A DNA stretch of 64,000 bases from Arthrobacter sp. NEB 688 (GTDB taxonomy: Bacteria; Actinomycetota; Actinomycetes; Actinomycetales; Dermatophilaceae). Position numbers and translations under genes: made by a program. The stretch is from contig NZ_CP053707.1 in assembly GCF_013201035.1 (NCBI RefSeq), positions 1,860,001-1,924,000 on the forward strand, given 5' to 3'. Positions 6,211 to 13,367 of the stretch are shown piece after piece. Position 1 is the first letter of the stretch. Each line of letters opens with the position of its first letter. A model generated the notes under the pieces. It was not told where the DNA came from. It saw only the letters and a program-made list of their open reading frames with translations, and searched no databases.

Positions 6211-7566
6211 TCAGGCGGCGTCCGGGTCCGGGGGGATGCGTGACTCGTCGACACCCGGCAGGTAGGCGCAGACCATCTCGCGCAGCGGCACGGTGCCACC
6301 GATCTGGCTCAGCACGCCGATGCCGCCGAGCCACACCCGGTGGATGAGCAGGTACTCGGGCGGCAGGTTGAGCTTGAGCCCGATGAGGAACTGCGGGCGG
6401 CGCGGGTCCTGGATCTGGGCGGCGGCCCCGCGCAGCCACTCGCGGGTCGGGGTGAACTGCTCGTGGAGGATCGGCTCGACGAGCGGCTGGAGGTACTCGA
6501 CGAGCCCGTCCGGGTCGATCTGGATGCTCGGGCGGATGAAGCCGGCCCGGCGCAGCACCGCGGCGAGCTCCTCGCCGTCGCCCGCGAGGCTCGCGGTGAG
6601 GATGGCGCCCATCTCCGGCGGCATCCCCTCCGGCAGGCGGTTGACCGCCCCGAAGTCGAGGACGCCGAGCCGCCCGTCGGGCGTGATGCGGAAGTTGCCC
6701 GGGTGCGGGTCGGCGTGGAGCAGGCGCGCGCGGGTGGGGGCGCGCAGCTGGAACTCGAGGTACAGCGAGGCGGCCTCGTCGCGCTCCTCGGGCGTGCCGT
6801 CGGCGATGACCCGGGCGAGCGGGGTGCCCTCGACCCACTCGGTGACGAGGACCTGCGGGGACTCGACGAGCACGTCGGGGACGAGGACGTCCTCGTCGTC
6901 GCGGAAGGCCTTGGCGAAGTGGCGCTGGTGGCGGGCCTCGAGCGAGTAGTCGAGCTCCTCGCTCATCCGGGCGCGCAGCTCCTCCATGATCGGCTTGACG
7001 TCGATGCCGGGGACCCACGAGCCGGCCATCCGGGCCATCCGCGAGAGCTGGTTGAGGTCGGAGAGCAGGGCCTTGCCCGCGCCGGGGTACTGGATCTTGA
7101 CCGCGACCTCGCGCCCGTCGCGCCACACCCCGCGGTGCACCTGCCCGATGGAGGCGGCCGCGGCCGGGACGTCGTCGAACTCGACGAGCTTGGTCGTGGC
7201 CCAGCGCGGCCCGAGCTCGTGGGCGAGGATCCCGTGGACGCGGTCGGCGCCCATCGGCGGCCCGGACTCCTGCAGCTTGGTCAGCGTGGCGCGGTAGGGC
7301 CCGAGCACCTCCTCGGGCATCGCGGCCTCCATGACGGACAGGGCCTGGCCGAACTTCATCGCGCCGCCCTTGAGCTGGCCGAGGACGGCGAACATCTGCT
7401 CGGCCGTGCGGGCCTGGAGCTCGGCGGCGACCGTCTCGGCGGGCTTGCCACCCACCCGCTTGCCGACCCCGAGGGCGACCCTCCCGGCATGGCCGAGGGG
7501 CAGGCCCGCGAGCCGAGCGGCCCGGGCGATGGAGGATCCGGGGATCTCCCGGTCGCGTTCGCTCAC
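6211..7566 (-). CDS. ABC1/AarF (UbiB) family atypical kinase
   Basis: A 451-residue protein of the UbiB/ADCK family of lipid- or coenzyme-associated atypical kinases. Visible features are the KxGQ inhibitory motif (MKFGQALS), the Ala-rich nucleotide loop AAASIGQVH, lysine in VAVKIQYPG, the catalytic loop LLHADPHPGN and the metal-binding DFG (GVLDFGAV). GTG 7566 is chosen because its GTGA overlaps the stop of the upstream ThiF-like gene; reading further upstream runs into that gene's other frames. An ABC1 protein next to whiB7 is also found in mycobacteria (Rv3197). The physiological substrate is unknown. Confidence 0.9.
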   Translation of the reverse strand: MSERDREIPGSSIARAARLAGLPLGHAGRVALGVGKRVGGKPAETVAAELQARTAEQMFAVLGQLKGGAMKFGQALSVMEAAMPEEVLGPYRATLTKLQESGPPMGADRVHGILAHELGPRWATTKLVEFDDVPAAAASIGQVHRGVWRDGREVAVKIQYPGAGKALLSDLNQLSRMARMAGSWVPGIDVKPIMEELRARMSEELDYSLEARHQRHFAKAFRDDEDVLVPDVLVESPQVLVTEWVEGTPLARVIADGTPEERDEAASLYLEFQLRAPTRARLLHADPHPGNFRITPDGRLGVLDFGAVNRLPEGMPPEMGAILTASLAGDGEELAAVLRRAGFIRPSIQIDPDGLVEYLQPLVEPILHEQFTPTREWLRGAAAQIQDPRRPQFLIGLKLNLPPEYLLIHRVWLGGIGVLSQIGGTVPLREMVCAYLPGVDESRIPPDPDAA

Positions 7567-8108
7567 CCCGCCATTCTCACCGACGCACACGGGCAGCCGG
7601 GCCGGGAGGTCCAGACGCGGTGCACGACCGTCGTGCCTCGGGGCCCGATCTCGGTCGAGACGGCGCCGAGGGAGTGGTCGCCCGCGAGCGTCGCGAGCGC
7701 GGTGACGGTGGCGACCGCGGCGGCGAGCACGACGGCTCCGTCGCCGAGCGTCGCCGCGGGGGAGGCGACCCGCGGCGGCGGGGTGACGCAGACGAGGCAC
7801 GGGGTGCGACGCGGGACGACGAGCGGCCCGACGTCGACCCCCGCGCCGTGGTGCACGACCGGCAGGAGGGCGACGTCGTGCGCCTGCCACGGCGCCCCGA
7901 GCCAGGGCGCGCTCCACCACTCCGGCGGGCCGTGCTCGGCGACGAGCACGACGAGGTCCGGCCCGGGCAGGCCGGCGACGAGCGCGAGCTCGGAGGCGTC
8001 GGCCTCGTGGGCGCCGGCGCGCACCGCGACCCCGCAGCGCCGCAGCCGGCCCGTGGTCTCGGACGCGAGGGCGCCCCACCCGTCGACGACGACCCGCACC
8101 CGCTCCAT
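7563..8108 (-). CDS. Short ThiF/E1-like (cyclodehydratase-type) protein lacking the nucleotide-binding half
   Basis: A 181-residue protein resembling the C-terminal part of actinobacterial ThiF-family adenylyltransferases. Recognisable are the segment VHHGAGVDVGPLVVPRRTPC, the CLVC pair and the terminal GCPC pair that together resemble the E1-like zinc site. The N-terminal ATP-binding Rossmann segment (GxGxxG) of full-length proteins is missing; full members are roughly 300 residues or more. ATG 8108 has AGGAGG 6 bases upstream, so this is a genuine start. Its stop overlaps the ABC1 kinase start by GTGA. The role is unknown; a partner or scaffold function is possible. Confidence 0.7.
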   Translation of the reverse strand: MERVRVVVDGWGALASETTGRLRRCGVAVRAGAHEADASELALVAGLPGPDLVVLVAEHGPPEWWSAPWLGAPWQAHDVALLPVVHHGAGVDVGPLVVPRRTPCLVCVTPPPRVASPAATLGDGAVVLAAAVATVTALATLAGDHSLGAVSTEIGPRGTTVVHRVWTSRPGCPCASVRMAG

Positions 8109-8220
8109 CGCTGCCTCCTGACGGGAACCCGTGGGCCGATCCTGCCCGGCCGCGCGCCCGCGCCGCGGGCGTCGTCCACAGGCCCCCGCCGCCCTCACGG
8201 CCCTGCGCCGCCCCGACGCA

Positions 8221-8260
8221 CGACGACGGCCCCGGACCGTGGGGTCCGGGGCCGTCGTCG
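8221..8260. terminator. Strong hairpin terminator downstream of the DUF5679 gene
   Basis: A perfect 18-bp stem (8221-8238 and 8243-8260; the arm contains GACGGCCCCGGACC) with loop GTGG, 11 bases past the DUF5679 stop on the minus strand. There is no T-tract. It separates this gene from the ThiF-like/ABC1 pair. Confidence 0.7.
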
Positions 8261-8271
8261 GGGAGCGGTGC

Positions 8272-8433
8272 TCAGGCCTTGCCGAGGATGCGGTTGAGGT
8301 TGGTCCCGCAGACCGGGCACTGCCCCTTCGCCATCCGCCGCCCGTTCTCGGAGACGACGACCTTCCCCTCGGCCTCGCGCTTCTCCTTGCACTTCACGCA
8401 GTAGAACTCGCCCTTGTAGGTCTCGTCAGCCAT
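8272..8433 (-). CDS. DUF5679 mini zinc-finger protein
   Basis: A 53-residue protein with two CxxC knuckles (C12-C15 in YCVKC, C39-C42 in CPVCG), typical of the DUF5679 family, which is widespread in actinobacteria and uncharacterised. ATG 8433 has AAGGAG 8 bases upstream. It is a single-gene transcript between a divergent metallopeptidase and its own hairpin terminator. Probably binds one zinc and nucleic acid or ribosome; this is inference. Confidence 0.85.
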   Translation of the reverse strand: MADETYKGEFYCVKCKEKREAEGKVVVSENGRRMAKGQCPVCGTNLNRILGKA

Positions 8434-8630
8434 CGACGTACTCCTTGTCACCGGCCGGGTACCCGTCCGGAGTGGTTGGACCGCCCCCCGGGGGCGGCCT
8501 GGACCGCCCCACCCTAGCCACGCCGGGCGCCGCGGCCCCCCGTGACGCGCGGCCGGGCCCGGCGCGGTGTCCTCGCAGGTCACGCGCGTCCCACCGGCCC
8601 CACCGCCACCGCTGCCCGTAGAGTCGGGGC

Positions 8631-9179
8631 GTGGCCACGAGGGACGTCGAGGTCCGCCGCAGCCGGAGACGCCGCCGAACCGTGAGCGCCTACCGGGACG
8701 GCGGACGCACCGTCGTGCTCATCCCCGCCTCCTTCTCCGCCGCCGAGGAGGCCCGGTGGGTCGAGCGGATGCTCACCCGCCTGGAGCGCGGCGACAGCCG
8801 CAGCGCCCTCGGTGACGACGCGCTCGCGGCCCGGGCCGCTCGCCTGTCCGAGCGCTACCTCGGCGGCCACGCCCGCCCGAGCAGCGTCCGCTGGGTGTCG
8901 ACGATGGAGAAGCGCTGGGCCTCGTGCACGCCCACCGACGGGACCATCCGGGTCTCCGACCGCCTCCGCGAGGTCCCGGCGCACGTCCTCGACTACGTCC
9001 TGCTCCACGAGCTCGCGCACCTGCTCGTCGCCGGCCACGGCCCGGCCTTCTGGCGCCTGCTCGGCTCCTACCCGCGCCTGGAGCGGGCCCGGGGCTTCCT
9101 CGACGGGCTCGCGCACGCCTCGGGGATGCCGTCCTCAGAGGAGCCCGAGGGCCCGCCGACCGGCCTCGACGAGGGGTGA
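8631..9179 (+). CDS. YgjP-like (SprT/WLM-type) zinc metallopeptidase
   Basis: A 182-residue protein with LLHELAHLLVAGHGPAFW, the HExxH zinc site plus a downstream His typical of the YgjP-like metallopeptidase domain. The preceding segment WASCTPTDGTIRVSDRL is also family-typical. The N-terminus is unusually Arg-rich (RRSRRRRR). GTG 8631 is supported by TAGAGT (8619-8624) 6 bases upstream (leaderless). Its 3' end overlaps the convergent NUDIX gene by 45 bases. The substrate is unknown. Confidence 0.85.
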   Translation: MATRDVEVRRSRRRRRTVSAYRDGGRTVVLIPASFSAAEEARWVERMLTRLERGDSRSALGDDALAARAARLSERYLGGHARPSSVRWVSTMEKRWASCTPTDGTIRVSDRLREVPAHVLDYVLLHELAHLLVAGHGPAFWRLLGSYPRLERARGFLDGLAHASGMPSSEEPEGPPTGLDEG

Positions 9180-9713
9180 CAGCTCGGCCCGCGTGCCCTC
9201 CGGCAGCGCGTCGACCGGCCACCAGCGCACGTCGTGGGACTCTGCGCTGACCCGCGGCGCCGCGCCGGCCGGGGCCTGCGCCACGTAGCGGACGTCGAGG
9301 TGCTCGCGGCAGCGCCCGAAGTCGCCCTCGAGGGTGTGCCGGTCCAGCTGCACCGGCTCCGGCAGCGGCTCGAGGTCCTCGAGCCCCGACTCCTCGCGGG
9401 CCTCGCGGCGGGCGGCGTCGTGCAGGGTGGCGTCCCCGGGCTCGAGGTGCCCACCGAGCTGGAACCACAGGCCGGCGCGGCGGTGGTGGGTCAGCAGGAC
9501 GTGCTCGCCGGTGGCGTCGAGCACGACGCAGGACCCGGTGAGGTGCGCCGGGGGGCCGGCCTTGGCCACGCCGTCCGGGTGCGCCGCGAGGTGGGCGAGG
9601 TAGCCGTGGCGCAGACCCTCCTGGCCCGCGTCGGGCGCCGCCCACCGGCGCAGGACCGCGGTGGCGTCGGCGTGCAGGTGGGCGTACCCGGCGGCGACGT
9701 CGCCCGCGGTCAC
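9135..9713 (-). CDS. NUDIX hydrolase
   Basis: A 192-residue protein with the NUDIX box GGHLEPGDATLHDAARREAR followed by EESG. The first Glu of the canonical GX5EX7REUXEEXGU is Asp here, but the metal-binding REAREE core is intact. The context HHRRAGLWFQLGGHLEPGD resembles actinobacterial NUDIX proteins of unassigned substrate. GTG 9713 overlaps the stop of the upstream DUF2342 gene (GTGA), so the two are translationally coupled. Confidence 0.85.
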   Translation of the reverse strand: MTAGDVAAGYAHLHADATAVLRRWAAPDAGQEGLRHGYLAHLAAHPDGVAKAGPPAHLTGSCVVLDATGEHVLLTHHRRAGLWFQLGGHLEPGDATLHDAARREAREESGLEDLEPLPEPVQLDRHTLEGDFGRCREHLDVRYVAQAPAGAAPRVSAESHDVRWWPVDALPEGTRAELSPLVEAGRRALGLL

Positions 9714-11077
9714 CGCTCGCCCTCGCCGCGCAGGAGCGCGTCGAGCTCGGCGTCGAGGTCGTCGGTCACCGGCCGGGCCGTGCGCTCGGCGTAGCCCAGC
9801 GGGTCGTCGAGGTCGGCCGAGGACGGCGCGAGGTCCGGGTGGCGCCACGCGGCGTCCCGTCCCTCGGGGCCCGCCTGGTCCTCGAGCGCCCGGAAGAGGT
9901 TGGCCGCGTCGCGCAGCCGGCGCGGGCGCAGCTCGAGGCCGACGAGCGACCCGAAGGCCTTCTCGGCCGGGCCACCGCTCGCACGGCGCCGGCGCACCGC
10001 CTCGCCGAGGGCCTCGGCCGCCGGGAGGTGCCCCGCGACGGCGCGCTCGGTGACGACGTCGACCCAGCCCTCGACGAGCGCGAGCAGCGTCTCGAGCCGG
10101 CCGAGGGCGGCCTGCTGCGCGGGGGAGTGCTGGGGGTTGAACAGCCGGCCCTGGAGGGCCTCCTGCACGGCCTGCGGGTCCGAGGGGTCGATCGAGCGGA
10201 CCGCCTCCTCGATGCCGTCGGTGTCGATGGTGATGTCGCCGGCGTAGTCGCGCACGGCGGCCCGCAGGCCGGCCGAGAGCCAGGGCACGTCGGCGAACAG
10301 GCGAACCCGGGCCACCTCGCGCACGGCGAGGTAGAGGCGCGCCTGCGGCTCGTCGACCTCGAGGCCGGCGGCGAGCTCGCGCAGGGCCTGCGGCATGAGG
10401 ACGACGTCGGGCGCGGGGACGAGCGGCAGCGACACCTCGCAGCCGGTGACGACCTCGCCCGCGAGGCTGCCGACGCCCTGGCCGAGCTGGAGGGCGAACA
10501 TCGAGCCGTGCATCCGGCGCAGCATCGGCCCGGCCTGGTCGAGCATCCCGGCCATGCCGGCGGGCAGGGCGTCCTCGGGCAGGTCGGACAGCTGGCGGGT
10601 CATCGCGGCCGTCACGGCGTCGGTCACACCCTCGGCGACGGGCTCGACGAGGTCGGTCCAGACGGGCATCGTCGCCTCGACCCACTCGGCGCGGCTCCAC
10701 GCGACACCGCGCAGGGCCGGGGCGGTGAGGTCGGTGACGGCGTCGAGCCAGAGGTTCGCGACGTGGACGGCCTCGGCCGCCGCCCGCTGGTCGGGCTGCG
10801 CCGCGAGGGCGTCACCGCCCGCCGCGACGGTCTTGCGGGCGGTGTCCGTGGCCAGCACGGGGTCGAGCGTCGTGTCGCCGGCCGGGGCCGCGAACATCGC
10901 CTGGACCTGGCCCATGACCATCTGCAGCATCTGCGGGTCGATGCGGTCCAGGCCCATCGAGCGCATCATCGCGACCATCTGCGGGTCGAGCTCGGCGCCG
11001 CCGGTCAGGCCGCGCAGCATCTGCTCGAGCTCCGGGGGGAGGTCGGGGGTCTCGTCGTCGTCGGCGTGGTCGGTCAC
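9710..11077 (-). CDS. DUF2342 / putative zinc-dependent metalloprotease family protein
   Basis: A 455-residue protein with the long helical organisation of the DUF2342 family: an N-terminal acidic start, MMRSMGLDRIDPQMLQMVMG repeats, then the core LYLAVREVARVRLFADVPWL. Related proteins have been called zinc-dependent metalloproteases, but the His expected from memory in the core (EAAH-type) is Arg here, so activity is doubtful. GTG 11077 is chosen because AGGAG lies 8 bases upstream; the open frame beyond it is unlike the family. Mycobacteria carry a homologue near the same neighbours. Function unknown. Confidence 0.8.
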   Translation of the reverse strand: MTDHADDDETPDLPPELEQMLRGLTGGAELDPQMVAMMRSMGLDRIDPQMLQMVMGQVQAMFAAPAGDTTLDPVLATDTARKTVAAGGDALAAQPDQRAAAEAVHVANLWLDAVTDLTAPALRGVAWSRAEWVEATMPVWTDLVEPVAEGVTDAVTAAMTRQLSDLPEDALPAGMAGMLDQAGPMLRRMHGSMFALQLGQGVGSLAGEVVTGCEVSLPLVPAPDVVLMPQALRELAAGLEVDEPQARLYLAVREVARVRLFADVPWLSAGLRAAVRDYAGDITIDTDGIEEAVRSIDPSDPQAVQEALQGRLFNPQHSPAQQAALGRLETLLALVEGWVDVVTERAVAGHLPAAEALGEAVRRRRASGGPAEKAFGSLVGLELRPRRLRDAANLFRALEDQAGPEGRDAAWRHPDLAPSSADLDDPLGYAERTARPVTDDLDAELDALLRGEGER

Positions 11078-11175
11078 GGCCGGGCTCCTGCAGGTCGGAT
11101 GAGAGGATGGGCGTCTGTCGTACCCAACCACGACCGCGCGCGAATCGTTCCGGTGGTCGTCCCCCGAGGAGCCCC

Positions 11176-11610
11176 ATGGCCACCCATGACTCCGCGGTCG
11201 CGCTCGTCGCGGTCCGCGACGAGCCGCTGTCCGTCGACGAGGCGCTCGACGCCGTCCGTCACCCCGCGTGCGGCGGGGTCGCGCTCTTCGTCGGGCTCGT
11301 CCGCGACCACGACCACGGCGACGCCGTGACCGGCCTGGAGTACTCGGCCCACCCGAGCGCGCTCGCGACGATGCAGGAGGTCTGCGAGCACGTCCTCGCC
11401 ACCTCGGACGCCGTGCGGGTCGCCGCGGTCCACCGCACCGGCACCCTCGCCATCGGCGACCTCGCCGTCGTCGTCGCGGCCTCGGCCCCGCACCGCGGCC
11501 AGGCCTTCGACGCCTGCCGGGCGGTCATCGACACCCTCAAGGCGCGCACGCCCATCTGGAAGCACCAGTCGCTCGGCGACGGCTCGACCGAGTGGGTGGG
11601 GCTGCCGTGA
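11176..11610 (+). CDS. moaE: Molybdopterin synthase catalytic subunit MoaE
   Basis: A 144-residue protein that, with MoaD thiocarboxylate, converts cyclic pyranopterin monophosphate to molybdopterin. Typical segments are CGGVALFVGLVRDH, VAAVHRTGTLAIGD, AAVVVAASAPHR-like core and the C-terminal KARTPIWKHQ carrying catalytic lysine residues. ATG 11176 has GAGGAG 5 bases upstream. No moaA, moaC or moaD lies in this window, so the partner is elsewhere. Its stop overlaps the following Lon-like gene (GTGA). Confidence 0.92.
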   Translation: MATHDSAVALVAVRDEPLSVDEALDAVRHPACGGVALFVGLVRDHDHGDAVTGLEYSAHPSALATMQEVCEHVLATSDAVRVAAVHRTGTLAIGDLAVVVAASAPHRGQAFDACRAVIDTLKARTPIWKHQSLGDGSTEWVGLP

Positions 11611-12719
11611 GCCCCGTCGACGCCCTGCCCCCTCCCGGGCAGGGCGAGGGCCGGCGCGTGCCCCCGCCCTCGCCGCGCGGCGGCCGGCTCGCCGCGACCC
11701 TCCTCACCTCGCTCTTCGTGCTCATCGTCCTCGCGGCGGGGATGACCTTCGTCGGCCTGCCGTACGTCATCCTCTCGCCCGGCCCGGCGACCAACGTGCT
11801 CGGCGAGGTCGACGGCAAGCCCGTCCTCTCCGTCGAGGGCGCCGAGACCTACCCGACGCAGGGCGCGCTCGACTTCACGACCGTCGCCTTCGAGGGCGGC
11901 CCCGGCCGGACCGTGACGATCTACGACCTCGCCGAGGCGTGGTGGCGCGGCGACACCGACACCGCGCCCGAGAGCGACTACTTCCCGGACGACACGACGG
12001 CCGACCAGGTGCAGGAGCAGAACGTCGAGCTGATGAACGAGTCGCAGGTCGTCGCCGCGGCGACCGCGCTGCGCGCCCTCGGCAGGACGGTGACGACGGA
12101 CGTCGCCATCGCCGACGTCCCGGACGGCAGCCCGGCGGCCGGCGTGCTCGAGAAGGGCGACGTCCTGCGCAGCGTCGACGGGGTCGACGCCAGCGACCCC
12201 GACGCCGTCCGCGGCGCGGTGCGCGAGCACCGGCCCGGCGAGGAGGTCGCGCTCGTCGTCGAGCGCGGGGGCGAGGAGAAGCGCCTCACCGTGACGACCG
12301 GCGACGTCCAGGGGCAGCCGGTCATCGGCGTGCTCCTGCGCTCCGACTACGACCTGCCGGTCACCGTCACCCTCAACACCGGCGAGGTCGGCGGCCCCTC
12401 CGCCGGGCTGATGTTCACCCTCGCCATCTACGACGCGCTGACGCCCGGGTCGCTGACCGGTGGCCAGCGGATCGCCGGCACGGGGACGATCGCCGACGGG
12501 GGAGCGGTCGGGCCGATCAGCGGCATCCGGCAGAAGATGGTCGGCGCCCACGAGGCCGGCGCCCGCTGGTTCCTCTCGCCGGCCGACGACTGCCCCGACG
12601 CCGTCGGGCACGTGCCGGACGGCATGACGCTGCTCAAGGTCACGACGTTCGACGACGCCCGCACGGCGGTCGAGGGCATCGCGAAGGGCGACACCGCCGG
12701 CCTGCCGCGCTGCGGCTGA
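11607..12719 (+). CDS. Membrane-anchored Lon-like serine protease with PDZ domain (YlbL type)
   Basis: A 370-residue protein with a Pro/Gly-rich cytosolic start, one N-terminal membrane segment (LAATLLTSLFVLIVLAAGM, about residues 31-49), a PDZ domain (PDGSPAAGVLEKGDVLRSVD) and a C-terminal Lon-type proteolytic domain. The catalytic Ser is in GGPSAGLMF and the Lys in SGIRQKMVGA. Such proteins resemble B. subtilis YlbL, linked to cell-division checkpoint recovery. GTG 11607 overlaps moaE's stop. It is convergent with the PPA1309-like gene, with 2 bases between stops. Confidence 0.9.
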   Translation: MSPVDALPPPGQGEGRRVPPPSPRGGRLAATLLTSLFVLIVLAAGMTFVGLPYVILSPGPATNVLGEVDGKPVLSVEGAETYPTQGALDFTTVAFEGGPGRTVTIYDLAEAWWRGDTDTAPESDYFPDDTTADQVQEQNVELMNESQVVAAATALRALGRTVTTDVAIADVPDGSPAAGVLEKGDVLRSVDGVDASDPDAVRGAVREHRPGEEVALVVERGGEEKRLTVTTGDVQGQPVIGVLLRSDYDLPVTVTLNTGEVGGPSAGLMFTLAIYDALTPGSLTGGQRIAGTGTIADGGAVGPISGIRQKMVGAHEAGARWFLSPADDCPDAVGHVPDGMTLLKVTTFDDARTAVEGIAKGDTAGLPRCG

Positions 12720-12721
12720 GG

Positions 12722-13264
12722 TCAGTCCAGGGTCGCGCGCAGGGCGTGGACGATGCCCGGCGCGAGGTCCTCGCCGAGGGCGACCTCGTCGTCGCTGTCG
12801 TGCGCCCGCTGGCGCAGCAGGCAGCGCGCCGACCCGTCACGCGTGACGGCCACGAGCAGCCGGACGTCGGCGCGGTCGGGGTGCGCGGCGACGGCGCGGA
12901 CGGCCTCGTCGGGGTCCTCCGGGAGGTCGCGCTCGGCCGCCGGGGGCAGCACGACCCGCTCGACGGCGACGGCGCACCCGACGACCTCGCTGGGCCAGGC
13001 GATCCGGCCGAGGAGGTCCTCGAGGCCACCGGCCTCCGGCAGCTCGTCCTGCTCGACGGCGGAGAGCGCCCCGGTGACGGCGTCGTGCGTCGCGAGACCC
13101 TGCGCGAGCTGCGGCTCACGCTCGACGAGCTCCGCGGTCGGGACGAGCGCGAAGAGCCGCACCGGCTGGTCCCAGCCGGAGCGGGCGACGTGCCGCTCGG
13201 TGTCGAGCGCGGCGAGGGTCAGGGGGTCGGTGACGGGGCGTCGGTCGTGGCTCACGGGCTCCAT
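12722..13264 (-). CDS. PPA1309-like conserved actinobacterial protein
   Basis: A 180-residue cytosolic protein with the segments ERHVARSGWDQPVRLFALVP and TAELVEREPQLAQGL characteristic of a family found beside UPF0182 genes in actinobacteria. There is no known catalytic motif and the role is unknown. ATG 13264 and GTG 13255 are both possible starts; a GGAG lies 4 bases before the GTG. It is divergent from the UPF0182 gene. Confidence 0.75.
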   Translation of the reverse strand: MEPVSHDRRPVTDPLTLAALDTERHVARSGWDQPVRLFALVPTAELVEREPQLAQGLATHDAVTGALSAVEQDELPEAGGLEDLLGRIAWPSEVVGCAVAVERVVLPPAAERDLPEDPDEAVRAVAAHPDRADVRLLVAVTRDGSARCLLRQRAHDSDDEVALGEDLAPGIVHALRATLD

Positions 13265-13313
13265 GGTGCCCGACGCAACCTTTCCCGCCCGCCGCGCGTT
13301 CGGGAGGGCGAGA

Positions 13314-13319
13314 TAGGTT
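13314..13319 (+). promoter_or_regulatory. -10 element of the UPF0182 gene
   Basis: GATAGGTT contains TAGGTT (13314-13319), about 49 bases before the GTG, which is preceded by GAGGAGAG as ribosome binding site. No clear -35 is visible. Confidence 0.4.
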
Positions 13320-13367
13320 GGCCACACCCATCGCACGACGACCCCGGCACACGGGACGAGGAGAGCT

